Source: Candidatus Woesearchaeota archaeon CG10_big_fil_rev_8_21_14_0_10_44_13
GTDB taxonomy: Archaea > Nanobdellota > Nanobdellia > Woesearchaeales > UBA12501
Length of the DNA: 40,517 nt
Assembly (NCBI GenBank): GCA_002762985.1
Contig: PCXZ01000011.1
Coordinates: 1 to 40,517, forward strand
Direction: 5' to 3'
Position numbers and translations under genes: made by a program. This document shows positions 1 to 7,082 of this stretch, piece after piece. Numbering within the stretch: the first letter of the stretch is position 1; each line of letters begins with the position of its first letter. Below the pieces are notes generated by a model, which saw only the letters and a program-made list of their open reading frames with translations, had not been told where the DNA came from and ran no database searches.

Positions 1-449
1 TTTTGTTGTCGGTCGTCGATAACCACAATCCCGTGATGGTTCTGCTGGTCTCTTATGTACGCTGCTGATTGCTCGAAGTCTTTTCTTCCCGCTGATTCGT
101 GGTGTTCGTAGCCGCTCCAGAAACTTCCGCGAGGATATCGCTTCCTGAAACCAGGATGTTTCTCAAATATCCGTCGAGAAGAGAGTGATTTCAACATTAT
201 CTCCGCATCCATCAGAGAATACTTTTTTGGGACATCCACTTGAAAATGAACATGGGTTCCAGCAAAACCCATTGTCCCGAACTCGAAGCCAAACGCTTCG
301 AGTTCCAGAAAAGCAGCTGTGCACGTATCGATATGAGACTGCTTGCCGAAACAATTGTAGCGATATTTGGTCACGAACATCATTGTGACCCAGTTGTTGC
401 GCGTGTCGCGACCGATAGATTTAAAGCTCCCGCTAGTTATGCTTGTCAT
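1..449 (-). CDS. tnpA: IS200-type Y1 transposase TnpA, C-terminus cut by window edge
   Basis: Translation from the ATG at 449 gives 149 residues that run off the left edge with no stop. The protein has the HUH nuclease signature as HVH (residues 66-68, in GTHVHFQVDVP), then the PKKYS segment typical of IS200 transposases, a basic stretch ending in RGSFWSGYE, and Tyr131 (in AAYIRDQQ) as the likely catalytic tyrosine that forms the 5'-phosphotyrosine link. Full-length TnpA is about 130-155 aa, so only a few C-terminal residues should be missing. The reading frame is intact, so the copy may be active. Function (single-strand excision and insertion) is known for the family; activity here is inferred. 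Confidence 0.85.
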   Translation of the reverse strand, partial: MTSITSGSFKSIGRDTRNNWVTMMFVTKYRYNCFGKQSHIDTCTAAFLELEAFGFEFGTMGFAGTHVHFQVDVPKKYSLMDAEIMLKSLSSRRIFEKHPGFRKRYPRGSFWSGYEHHESAGRKDFEQSAAYIRDQQNHHGIVVIDDRQQ

Positions 450-459
450 GTTATAGTCT

Positions 460-500
460 CCATAGCCCTGAGGCGCCGCGCTAGCGGCGCGCGGCTATGG
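460..500. repeat. Subterminal hairpin of the IS200-like element
   Basis: CCATAGCC (460-467) pairs perfectly with GGCTATGG (493-500), and inside it GCGCCGC (473-479) pairs with GCGGCGC (484-490) around a GCTA loop. The unpaired bases on the 5' side make an asymmetric bulge, as in TnpA recognition hairpins. It sits 11 nt before the tnpA start codon, so it could also limit transposase translation by structure. Confidence 0.75.
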
Positions 501-613
501 TTGCTTCTGAAGAATAATGGGAATATAAAAACTGCGGCAGCCTTTCAACTGCGGGTCTTCGCTAATCGCTCAGACCGCGCAGAATTCCCGGCTGCGATTA
601 AAAAGGTGATATT

Positions 614-892
614 ATGAAAAAAACAATATTGGTCTTGTTGGTTTTGAGTATGTTGGTTTTAATTAGTGGTTGTGGAAAACTCAGTAATATTAGGAATACT
701 GATGTAAGTGTGAAATGCGGTAATAGTGTATGTGAAACAACTTCGGGTGAAAATGTTGGAAATTGCATACAAGATTGCCCACCAATAAAAGGATGTAATT
801 CAAATGATGATTGTAGACAAGGAGAAGTTTGTTCAACACAAACTGACCCAAAAGATAATGTATGTGTACAGGGCGGTGGGGGTCAACAATGA
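614..892 (+). CDS. Small Cys-rich lipoprotein
   Basis: The 92-residue product starts with a lysine-led hydrophobic signal and a lipobox (LISGC, Cys near residue 20), so it is probably exported and lipid-anchored. The mature part carries CGNSVCE...GENVGNCIQDC and CNSNDDCRQGEVC, a cysteine spacing common in short extracellular repeats of uncultured archaea and bacteria. AGGTGATATT before the ATG acts as ribosome binding site. It overlaps the next lipoprotein gene by ATGA, so the two form a translationally coupled pair. The function is unknown. The gene is AT-rich compared with the adjacent IS element. Confidence 0.8.
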   Translation: MKKTILVLLVLSMLVLISGCGKLSNIRNTDVSVKCGNSVCETTSGENVGNCIQDCPPIKGCNSNDDCRQGEVCSTQTDPKDNVCVQGGGGQQ

Positions 893-1125
893 AAAAAGCA
901 ATATTAATCTTAATGGCTGTTGCACTGTTAGTTTTTAGTGGTTGTAATCAAGGAGGGCAAGTTGAATGTAATTCTGACAGTGATTGTGGTTCACCTTTAG
1001 TTTGTGTAAATAATCATTGTGTTAGATATGCACCAACACCGTGTAATTCATTAAATCCATGTAAGGGTGCAGATGAAACTTGTGAAGAAGGGATATGCGT
1101 TAAAACAAGACCAACTTCCCAGTAA
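889..1125 (+). CDS. Small Cys-rich lipoprotein, second of pair
   Basis: The start is taken at 889, inside the ATGA overlap with the preceding gene, because it begins a proper signal peptide (MKKAILILMAVALLVFSGC). An ATG nine codons earlier would put a polar tail in front of it. The 78-residue product has a lipobox Cys near residue 19 and three further paired-cysteine units (CNSDSDCG..LVC, CNSLNPC, CEEGIC). It resembles its upstream neighbour in layout but not closely in sequence, which suggests an old duplication. No enzymatic motif is visible; a small surface-exposed disulfide-rich protein is the best description. Confidence 0.78.
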   Translation: MKKAILILMAVALLVFSGCNQGGQVECNSDSDCGSPLVCVNNHCVRYAPTPCNSLNPCKGADETCEEGICVKTRPTSQ

Positions 1126-1206
1126 GTGTGGATGGTTTAAATAGCGAAAAAGAGAAGATTATAAGAATAATCCCAAGTCATCGGCCTTTGTTACGACATT
1201 CTTCAA

Positions 1207-1231
1207 TAACCTTAGTTATCGCCTAAGGTTA
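1207..1231. repeat. Hairpin in the 1126-1340 intergenic stretch
   Basis: TAACCTTAG (1207-1215) and CTAAGGTTA (1223-1231) form a perfect 9-bp stem with a 7-nt loop. It lies about 80 nt after the second lipoprotein stop, in a stretch where no other gene is seen. It could end that transcript or be a remnant of the right side of an inserted element. A 24-codon open frame on the minus strand (about 1304-1233) was seen here but could not be assigned. Confidence 0.5.
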
Positions 1232-1340
1232 CGCCAGATATTTCCCTATCTTCACAGCAGTCTTTACACTCTCTGAACTCATCACAGCATTAGCTGCCTT
1301 GAGCATGGCAAAGATTATAACTCCCACCCAAACCACAACC

Positions 1341-1380
1341 TTTATATATAACCTGATACTTAATAAGTATCAATTGATAC
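1341..1380 (+). promoter_or_regulatory. TATA box and overlapping GATAC palindromes (putative TA operator)
   Basis: A TATA box (TTTATATATA, 1341-1350) is followed at once by GATACTTA-A-TAAGTATC (1355-1371) and the perfect palindrome GTATCAATTGATAC (1367-1380), which shares its left GTATC with the first. The result is three alternating GATAC/GTATC half-sites where transcription should begin (about 26 nt after TATA). This is the expected place for an autorepressing antitoxin to bind. Confidence 0.6.
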
Positions 1381-1394
1381 TATCGAGGCAAAAC

Positions 1395-1700
1395 ATGCAA
1401 AAACTCCAATTCAACCAGACTGAGATGATTGAGAAAAAGAACCACAAGACTTCCAGGTATCCTAACCTCAATACTGTGCTTATGGTGGAGGATTTCCTGA
1501 AAGGGCATAGGGATATCCCCATGAAGATCTCTGAGATAAAGGAAAAGCTCCCAAAACAGGTGATGCACAAGACCCTCAAGATAATCCTTGAATACCTTTT
1601 CAGGAGCGGAAAGATCATATATGGGCCAAGAGGCATCCAGTGGATATACAGTGAGCCCGAGCATCTGAAAAAGATGCTTGAGAACACTGTGGAGATCTGA
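1395..1700 (+). CDS. Putative antitoxin, winged-helix-like DNA-binding protein
   Basis: The start at 1395 is preferred because the TATA box at 1341-1350 and the operator palindromes lie inside the longer open frame, and GAGG sits about 10 nt before this ATG. The 101-residue product has a basic N-terminus (KKNHKTSRYPNLNTV), then a helix-turn-helix-like part (KISEIKEKLPKQVMHKTLKIILEYLFRSGKI) ending in YGPRGIQWIY, which reads like the wing of a winged helix. It is placed two bases before a RelE-like toxin gene, the normal antitoxin position. The antitoxin role is inferred from context; the fold is a pattern call. Confidence 0.65.
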   Translation: MQKLQFNQTEMIEKKNHKTSRYPNLNTVLMVEDFLKGHRDIPMKISEIKEKLPKQVMHKTLKIILEYLFRSGKIIYGPRGIQWIYSEPEHLKKMLENTVEI

Positions 1701-1702
1701 TC

Positions 1703-2044
1703 ATGTTCTTCGGGAAAGAAGTCAGGATATTATTGAAGGATAAAGCTAAAGAGAGCTATCTTGAGCTGAAAAAAAGAAAGGATGGAGAAGCCAAAAGCAT
1801 CCTTAATTCCATAGAGAGAATAAAAACAATCCTGAAAGACAATCCCCAATATGGGGACCCCATCCCTAAGAGATTGATACCAAAAGAGTTTATCAAACAG
1901 GGAATCCAGAATCTTTATAGGGTTGAATTATCGAATTATTGGAGGATGATTTACACGATAGAAGGAAATAAAATAGAGATATTCTTGTTTGTCCTGAATA
2001 TTGTAGACCATAAAGAATATAATAAACTATTCGGATATAATTAA
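1703..2044 (+). CDS. RelE/ParE-superfamily toxin-like protein
   Basis: The 113-residue product begins with a charged helical part (LLKDKAKESYLELKKRKDGEAKSILNSIERI) and ends with the typical RelE strand pattern: NLYRVELSNYWRMIYTIEG, then IEIFLFVLNIVDHKEYNKLFGY. The order of basic residues and the final VDHKEYNKLFG stretch match ribosome-dependent mRNA interferases or ParE-like proteins; the target cannot be told from sequence. It starts two bases after the putative antitoxin stop. The frame is intact, so the module is probably functional. Confidence 0.8.
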   Translation: MFFGKEVRILLKDKAKESYLELKKRKDGEAKSILNSIERIKTILKDNPQYGDPIPKRLIPKEFIKQGIQNLYRVELSNYWRMIYTIEGNKIEIFLFVLNIVDHKEYNKLFGYN

Positions 2045-2087
2045 TTCAATAGCAACCTTTAAATAAAAACCCCTCTTTCAGCCCCTT

Positions 2088-2348
2088 ATGGGAGCAGAAG
2101 GACTCATCGCTGGCGGGATCGTGCTGATCTGCCTTATCATATTCTTGGTTATATTAATCATAAGCTTAGCCATAGCGGCCACAGTCTTCTGGATCCTCAT
2201 GATAATAGACTGCGCAAAGAGGGAATTCAGGGATGAATCGACAAAGATAGTCTGGATAGTCGTCCTTGTGCTGCTGGGCATTGTCGCAGCGATAGTCTAT
2301 TATTTCGCCGTCAAAAGGCAAGAGGACATGAAAAGGAAGAAGAAGTGA
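2088..2348 (+). CDS. Small membrane protein with PLDc_N-like domain
   Basis: The 86-residue product has two membrane segments (about 7-33 and 53-75) separated by IDCAKREFRDESTKIVWIVVLVLLG, the core of the PLDc_N domain first described at the N-terminus of phospholipase D nucleases but usually found alone in short proteins. The C-terminus is basic (KRQEDMKRKKK). A TATA-like CCTTTAAATAAA lies about 27 nt before the ATG, suggesting a leaderless transcript. The function of free-standing PLDc_N proteins is not established. Confidence 0.75.
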   Translation: MGAEGLIAGGIVLICLIIFLVILIISLAIAATVFWILMIIDCAKREFRDESTKIVWIVVLVLLGIVAAIVYYFAVKRQEDMKRKKK

Positions 2349-2361
2349 TCAAGGGTTTTCT

Positions 2362-3243
2362 ATGAAAGAAGAAGTATATACTGCAGGCGGCCAGGCTGTG
2401 ATTGAAGGTGTGATGATAAGGACCAGGCATGATATAGCGATTGCGATCAGGAAAAGCGACGGCAAGATAAAGGTCAAGAAAAGGAAATTCACCCCCCTGT
2501 CAGACAAGTACCCTGTCCTGGGCTGGCCACTCGTGAGGGGAGTCGTAAATCTCTTCGAGATGCTTATTGTTGGGATAAAGGCGCTTACATATTCCGCGAA
2601 TGAGGCCATGGACGAGGTTGAGGAAGACCTTACATTGCTACAGATCATCTTCAGCCTTGCATTGGCGCTTGGTTTTGCGCTGCTCCTGTTCAAGTTCATC
2701 CCTTTGATACTCACCCAGCTCATAACAAAGAGGGTCCAGTTAATCCAGGAGAATTATGTCATGTTCAATATACTTGACGGGATGATAAAGATACTGTTCT
2801 TCGCAGCATACATCTTTTTCATATCGTTCATGGAAGACATAAACAGGGTCTTCCAGTACCACGGAGCAGAGCATAAGGTCGTCAACTGCTATGAGGAAGG
2901 CAGGAAAGTTACCGTGAATAATGCCAAAAAATTCCCTACATTGCATCCGAGATGCGGGACGAGCTTCATCCTCATAGTTTTCGTAGTGAGCATATTCGTG
3001 TATTCATTCATACCGCAAGGCTTCTCTTTCTGGATGAAGCTGCTTTTCAGGATCCTGCTCCTGCCTTTGATCGCAGGGATCTCCTATGAATTCCTCAAGC
3101 TCAGCGGAAAGATGAGGCACAATTGGCTAGTGCATGCGATAATCTCGCCGGGCCTGCTGATAGAGAGGCTTGCTGTCAGGGAGCCCGACAAGGCTCAGCT
3201 AGAGGTTGCTGTGAAGGCGATGAACGCTTCTTTGAAGAATTAA
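2362..3243 (+). CDS. yqhQ: YqhQ-like DUF1385 membrane protein
   Basis: All landmarks of the DUF1385/YqhQ family are visible in the 293 residues: GGQAVIEGVMIR near the N-terminus, YHGAEHKVVNCYE near residue 170, HPRCGTSF near residue 197, and hydrophobic segments around 85-115, 133-155, 203-220 and 225-245. The conserved His, Cys and Glu residues have led to its description as a predicted metal-dependent enzyme; its reaction is unknown. It begins 13 nt after the PLDc_N gene and is probably cotranscribed. The family is mainly bacterial, so this may be an acquired gene. Confidence 0.88.
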   Translation: MKEEVYTAGGQAVIEGVMIRTRHDIAIAIRKSDGKIKVKKRKFTPLSDKYPVLGWPLVRGVVNLFEMLIVGIKALTYSANEAMDEVEEDLTLLQIIFSLALALGFALLLFKFIPLILTQLITKRVQLIQENYVMFNILDGMIKILFFAAYIFFISFMEDINRVFQYHGAEHKVVNCYEEGRKVTVNNAKKFPTLHPRCGTSFILIVFVVSIFVYSFIPQGFSFWMKLLFRILLLPLIAGISYEFLKLSGKMRHNWLVHAIISPGLLIERLAVREPDKAQLEVAVKAMNASLKN

Positions 3244-3264
3244 GGCTTACAATCTTAGATTAGG

Positions 3265-3516
3265 CTATCTCCTGTTGCTGGAGTTCTTGGTCATGACCTT
3301 GCCCCATTTGATCCTGTCCCAAACCCTTTCATGGGCATAATATCCCACAGTAGTGTAGATGTTGCTGATCACCATGAAACCCAATGCGATATCATATCTT
3401 CTTGTCAGGATATAGACGACTGTGAAATCAAGGAGGAGAATGAAAACCCTGTAAACTGCTGCTTTTGCCAATGATCTTTTCCATGGTTCCTTGAAATGGT
3501 GCTTGTATTTTCCCAT
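3265..3516 (-). CDS. DUF2061 membrane protein
   Basis: The 83-residue product matches the DUF2061 pattern: RSLAKAAVYRVFILLLDFTVVY, a second hydrophobic segment (DIALGFMVISNIYTTVGYY), and the closing HERVWDRIKWG. Two membrane helices are expected. It stands 28 nt after the aldolase gene on the same strand and could be its distal operon partner. The family is sometimes fused or adjacent to sulfur-assimilation enzymes in bacteria; nothing here supports such a role. Confidence 0.78.
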   Translation of the reverse strand: MGKYKHHFKEPWKRSLAKAAVYRVFILLLDFTVVYILTRRYDIALGFMVISNIYTTVGYYAHERVWDRIKWGKVMTKNSSNRR

Positions 3517-3544
3517 TTTTCAGTTCTTTCAGAAAAGACCACAA

Positions 3545-4459
3545 TCATGCTTTTCCTCTGCCCCCAAACACACCTATCCTGTGCTCGACAACTTCCTGGA
3601 CGAATTCCTTTGCAGGGCCGAGGTAATGCCTTGGGTCGAACTCTGCAGGGTTCTTCCTGAAGCTCTCCCTGATGACAGAAGTGAATGCTATCCTGAGGTC
3701 AGTATCAGTGTTTATCTTGTTTATCCCAAGCCTGACTGCCTGGCTTATCTGGGAATCAGGGACGCCTTCCGCTTTTCCGAGCCTCACGCCGTTCCTTTTA
3801 GCCCTCTGCACGACCTTTGCAGGAAGGCCTGATGCCCCATGGAGGACCAAAGGCATATCGAGCTTCTTCTTTATCTCTTTGAGGACATTGAGATTCAATC
3901 TTGCGGCGCCTGCAAACTTGTATGCCCCGTGCGAAGTGCCTATGGCGACAGCAAGGCTGTCTATGCCTGTCCTTTCTACAAAATCAACCGCTTTTTCAGG
4001 ATCAGTATAGATTATCTTCCTTGCAGATATCTTTTCCTCTACCCCTCCTATGGTCCCGAGCTCAGCCTCTACGCTGACACCTTTCCTGCAGGCCCATTGG
4101 ACGACTTGTTTTGTAGTCTTTATATTAGCATCATATTCAAGATGGGAGGCGTCTATCATGACAGAAGTATAACCTATGTCGATGCACTTTTTTATCACGT
4201 CCATGTCCCTGCCATGGTCGAGATGGAGGACAACAGGGACTTTGGCATTCTCTGCTGCGCAATAGACCATGTTCTTGAGCAGGCATAATCCTGCATATTT
4301 TATGGCCCCTTCAGAAGTCGCTATCATCACGGGGCTTTTCATCTTCTCTGCGGCCGAGACTATCGCCTGCAGGAATTCCATGTTGTTTATGTTGAAAGCG
4401 CCGACTGCATAATTGCCCTTGTTGGCCTTCTGTAGAACCTGTCTGCCTGTTGCTAGCAA
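3545..4459 (-). CDS. fba: Class II fructose-1,6-bisphosphate aldolase family protein
   Basis: The enzyme splits fructose-1,6-bisphosphate into dihydroxyacetone phosphate and glyceraldehyde-3-phosphate, or a related ketose bisphosphate, with a zinc ion. Seen in the 304 residues: GAFNINNMEF at the start, catalytic Asp81 with zinc ligand His82 in LHLDHGRD, Glu133 in EAELGTIGG, His177 in GTSHGAYKF and His207 in LHGASGLP, then NKINTDTDLR for phosphate binding. Length and motif order fit the bacterial class II family (FbaA/GatY/KbaY group), whereas most archaea use a class I aldolase or the bifunctional FBP aldolase/phosphatase. With pgk at 17153 it supports a working lower glycolytic or gluconeogenic route. 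Confidence 0.9.
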   Translation of the reverse strand: MLATGRQVLQKANKGNYAVGAFNINNMEFLQAIVSAAEKMKSPVMIATSEGAIKYAGLCLLKNMVYCAAENAKVPVVLHLDHGRDMDVIKKCIDIGYTSVMIDASHLEYDANIKTTKQVVQWACRKGVSVEAELGTIGGVEEKISARKIIYTDPEKAVDFVERTGIDSLAVAIGTSHGAYKFAGAARLNLNVLKEIKKKLDMPLVLHGASGLPAKVVQRAKRNGVRLGKAEGVPDSQISQAVRLGINKINTDTDLRIAFTSVIRESFRKNPAEFDPRHYLGPAKEFVQEVVEHRIGVFGGRGKA

Positions 4460-4540
4460 GATATCACCTTTTTGGGGGATGTGGGTTCAAGATTATATAA
4501 AGATTTCTGAAAGAAAATGAGGGAATTGGTTTTTATCAGC

Positions 4541-4711
4541 CGCACGCCACCATCATGTCGGCTCAACGGTCTCCTCACTTCGTTCGGAGCCCTACTCGCC
4601 ACCCCGTAGGGGGCAACCCCCGGCTCGTCGAGCGCCATGGTGGCGTGCGCGAGGCTGGGGATGGGCCCTCCGGGCTGCCGAGCAGGGCAAAACCGAGCAA
4701 AGCGAGGTTTT
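4541..4711. repeat. GC-rich structured intergenic element with inverted repeats
   Basis: This gene-free stretch (4460-4798) contains a 13-bp perfect inverted repeat, CGCACGCCACCAT (4541-4553) with ATGGTGGCGTGCG (4637-4649). Inside are the small hairpin CTCC-TCACTTCGTTC-GGAG (4571-4589) and a CCCC-GTA-GGGG hairpin; after it comes AAAACC-GAGCAAAGCGA-GGTTTT (4689-4711). The CCCCGTAGGGGGCAACC core recurs in the MITE at 12616-12778, and the 11-nt loops belong to a family found five times in this window. Composition is much richer in G+C than the flanks. No target-site duplication was found, so an insertion is suspected but not shown. Confidence 0.65.
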
Positions 4712-4798
4712 GACCGTAGCACCGCCACCCATGGCGCAATCTATATTAAAATCAACTACTACACAAAATTTATATATCAAATAAACTAATATTTCCCA

Positions 4799-4984
4799 AT
4801 GGTATGCAAAGACTGCCTCAAATACAAGCAGCACAAGGAAGCGTGCTGGTTCTACTGGAAGGAGAAGAGGGCATGCTCGAGGTTCGAGGACAGCATGGGC
4901 GAGAGGTTCAAGGATGCCTCAGAGAACACGGAGATAGAGATGCAGAATATCCTTGAAGAGAACAAGAACGGGAACAAACAATAA
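4799..4984 (+). CDS. Small Cys-rich protein, possible zinc-binding
   Basis: The 61-residue product starts MVCKDCLKYKQHKEACWFYWKEKRACSRF, giving CxxC, a histidine, and two more cysteines, enough for a small zinc site; the rest is acidic and helical. A TATA box (TTTATATATC, about 4769-4778) lies 26 nt before the ATG, so the mRNA is probably leaderless. I recognise no named family. The clean promoter spacing and conserved-looking cysteine pattern argue that it is a real gene. Confidence 0.65.
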   Translation: MVCKDCLKYKQHKEACWFYWKEKRACSRFEDSMGERFKDASENTEIEMQNILEENKNGNKQ

Positions 4985-5008
4985 ATTCTGATTCATTCAT
5001 AACTATAT

Positions 5009-5554
5009 TTATTTATTGAACACTTTCCTCAGGAGGTCCGATTTTGTTATTATGCCTTTAAGCCTGCCTTTCTCTGCTACAACGACAAGAGGATAATGCC
5101 TCAGGAGGTCCGAGACCACGACAATAGAGGCGTCTTTTGACACCAGGGGAGGGGCATCTTCCATTATCTCCCTTATCGCGCCTTTCTTGTTGTTCAGGAT
5201 TGCGTAAAGGAGGATGGATTCAGAGACGATGCCTATGAGACTGTTCCCCTCGACAACGGGCAGCTGCGAGATCTCATATCTCTTCATCTTCTTCACGACA
5301 TCTGCTGCCGTCTCTTCCGGATCCGCAAAGACGATCTTTGTCTCCATTATCTCCCATGCCTTGAGCTCTTTTTTCCTGGCGATGCTGTCAAGGGCATTGA
5401 ATATCTTCTTCGCGTTGGAATATGTGGGGTCAAGGCTGCCTGCCTCCATCTTCGCTATCAATGACTGTGAGACATCGGCCCTTTTGGCCAACTCTGACTG
5501 TGTCAATCCCAATTTCTTCCTTATATGCTTGATCTCGCTTATTTCGTATGGCAT
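5009..5554 (-). CDS. XRE-type HTH regulator with paired CBS domains
   Basis: Residues 8-60 form an XRE helix-turn-helix (IRKKLGLTQSELAKRADVSQSLIAKMEAG). Residues 65-180 hold two CBS repeats (WEIMETKIVFADPEETAADVVKKM... and IREIMEDAPPLVSKDASIVVVSDLL...), each ending in the usual GIVSES or GIITKSDLL. CBS pairs bind adenosyl nucleotides, so the protein probably senses energy state or a related ligand and controls transcription. This HTH-CBS architecture is widespread in archaea. A TATA-like ATATAAATAAC lies about 26 nt upstream, consistent with a leaderless start. The target genes are not evident. Confidence 0.88.
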   Translation of the reverse strand: MPYEISEIKHIRKKLGLTQSELAKRADVSQSLIAKMEAGSLDPTYSNAKKIFNALDSIARKKELKAWEIMETKIVFADPEETAADVVKKMKRYEISQLPVVEGNSLIGIVSESILLYAILNNKKGAIREIMEDAPPLVSKDASIVVVSDLLRHYPLVVVAEKGRLKGIITKSDLLRKVFNK

Positions 5555-5606
5555 AAATGAGAATAATAAGGGGTTATTTATATTATTATCGGAATATGGT
5601 CTTATT

Positions 5607-6236
5607 TTAGTTTTGCTTAATCTGTCTTTTCTTCTCCTTCACTATATTCCCTGCCTCTATCTCGATAGAATCCGCCTTCCTGAGGCCGGAGATCTGCTTC
5701 CTGTTCAGGATAGGGATATGCTTCACTTCTGCAAGATAATTAGGGATATCCCAAACATCATCCTCGTCTGTCATCCATTCTATGCCCGACCTGTCGAACC
5801 TTGAGAGATCGACAGGATTAGAATAAGACCTCAATGTCTTCTTCCCATTGTCCTTGTAATATTCATTGAAGTATGACATCACAAGCTCGCGGACCGTCTT
5901 GTATATCGGATCCCGGTACCTCAGGACAGCATGGTTCGATTTCGATATCGCACCCCAGCAGCCATGCTGCCTGAACACGGCAATTACATGGTCTTCATCA
6001 TCGCATGTAGTGGTCAGATCTACGACCAATGGCTTTTTCCCGTTCACCCTGAGGGCTGCTGCTGCGAGCATGGCTGCCTCCATGCAGTGCGCTTTCTTCC
6101 TCTTAAGGACTGTGCGGGGAGAGAAGCATGTCTCATCCTCAAAATTCGTCTTCAATGTCTCCAGAAAATCCTGGATCTTGCGCGGGGTGTCCAGGGATTT
6201 TAATATTGTAAGCTCTTTCTTCGTGAGATTATGCAT
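5607..6236 (-). CDS. Transglutaminase-like cysteine protease-fold protein
   Basis: The start at 6236 is chosen because a TATA box (6259-6267, minus strand) lies about 27 nt before it; an ATG six codons earlier would fall too near that box. The 209-residue protein shows a transglutaminase-like triad: Cys51 in KKAHCMEAAMLAAAALR, His83 in DEDHVIAVF and Asp109 in YRDPIY. The N-terminus is helical and the C-terminus strongly basic. Members of this superfamily act as proteases, amidases or transglutaminases; the substrate is unknown. It has no signal peptide, so it should be cytoplasmic. Confidence 0.75.
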   Translation of the reverse strand: MHNLTKKELTILKSLDTPRKIQDFLETLKTNFEDETCFSPRTVLKRKKAHCMEAAMLAAAALRVNGKKPLVVDLTTTCDDEDHVIAVFRQHGCWGAISKSNHAVLRYRDPIYKTVRELVMSYFNEYYKDNGKKTLRSYSNPVDLSRFDRSGIEWMTDEDDVWDIPNYLAEVKHIPILNRKQISGLRKADSIEIEAGNIVKEKKRQIKQN

Positions 6237-6257
6237 TGGGGGCATTAACCTCATGTT

Positions 6258-6296
6258 TTTTATAAATATTGCTGAAAAAAAGAAAAATATTTAAGC
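6258..6296. promoter_or_regulatory. Back-to-back divergent promoters
   Basis: Minus-strand TATTTATAAA (about 6258-6267) sits 27 nt before the transglutaminase-like start, and plus-strand AAATATTTAAG (about 6285-6295) sits 28 nt before the start of the next gene. The two boxes are about 20 bp apart, so initiation on one strand could affect the other. Confidence 0.6.
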
Positions 6297-6317
6297 AGGG
6301 CATAAATCATATGGCCA

Positions 6318-7082
6318 ATGATATTCGTGCATGAGCTAAAGGCGCTGAATCCTAAATCTGCAGACATAGAGAGCGTCCCAATAATAAGAGCCCTGAGAGA
6401 GAACATAAGGCTTCCTGTGACAGAAGAGCATGTCATCTCTGATTTTGCAAGATTCATGGTAAAACATTCTGACATAGCAGAGATGGAGAAGACAGCAGGG
6501 CTTCTTCCCCTGGCCATGCAGGAGATAATCTATCTTTCCAAGAGAAGCCAGAATGCAGAACAGATAAACCTGAAGAGGGCATATACTGATCTCCAGGAGA
6601 TGCAGAAGCATCTTAATGCCAGCATAGAGTTTGCAAAGCTGATCTTCTCATGGCAGTTCCCCGCGACAGGAAAGATAGCCGGGCTCATAAACAAGATGCC
6701 CTCGCTCAAGACAAGGGAAGACAAGACGAGGTTCAATTCAGAGATAAGCCCTGTCTTCGAGACCATCCTGCGCAACAAGAATTTCAATCTCCTGTTCTGG
6801 GATATGGTGCATGAGGCCCATACTGAGAGCATAAAGGCGATCGTCCAGGGGATGGAAGAGGGGACATTCTTCCATGTCGATGTTGATGAGCATCTGAAGA
6901 GGACAAGCTTCGCCGAGAGGAGGAACAGGCTGCCGCAGGATGAGCTTGCTATCTTCGACAGCATAGCGAAGAAGACATATGAAATAAAGAAAGGCGTTGA
7001 TGTCGCTTATGACATCAATATGAGGATGATAATGTTCGCCATCCAATTGTATTCTTATATGAAATGGCTGGGCGGGATCTGA
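6318..7082 (+). CDS. Conserved-looking helical protein, function unknown
   Basis: The 254-residue product is mostly helical with no membrane segment or catalytic motif that I recognise. Noticeable parts are FLVH-free N-terminal MIFVHELKALNPKSADIESVP, a central SWQFPATGKIAGLINKMPSLKT and NLLFWDMVHEAHTESIKAIVQGMEEG. The TATA box at 6285-6295 sets a leaderless start. Its end overlaps the end of the convergent radical SAM gene by 28 bp. Codon use matches the neighbours, so it is a resident gene. Confidence 0.7.
   Translation: MIFVHELKALNPKSADIESVPIIRALRENIRLPVTEEHVISDFARFMVKHSDIAEMEKTAGLLPLAMQEIIYLSKRSQNAEQINLKRAYTDLQEMQKHLNASIEFAKLIFSWQFPATGKIAGLINKMPSLKTREDKTRFNSEISPVFETILRNKNFNLLFWDMVHEAHTESIKAIVQGMEEGTFFHVDVDEHLKRTSFAERRNRLPQDELAIFDSIAKKTYEIKKGVDVAYDINMRMIMFAIQLYSYMKWLGGI

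Larger units (their letters stand above)
1..500 (-). mobile_element. IS200/IS605-like insertion sequence, partial (left window edge)
   Basis: A single-strand transposon of the IS200/IS605 type is supported by two things: a Y1 HUH transposase reading leftwards off the window edge, and a strong imperfect palindrome at 460-500 just before its start codon, where these elements carry the subterminal hairpin that TnpA recognises. The region is richer in G+C than the lipoprotein genes to its right. The other end lies outside the window, so neither an accessory tnpB gene nor the exact insertion site can be judged. The right boundary is set at the end of the hairpin and may lie slightly further right. 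Confidence 0.75.

Noticed and set aside
185-617. Plus-strand frames over the IS element
   Set aside because: They run antisense to the TnpA gene, which has clear HUH and Tyr motifs, and cross the hairpin end.
4453-4834. Minus-strand frames in the GC-rich intergenic element
   Set aside because: They read through inverted repeats and a promoter, with low-complexity peptide and no start signals.
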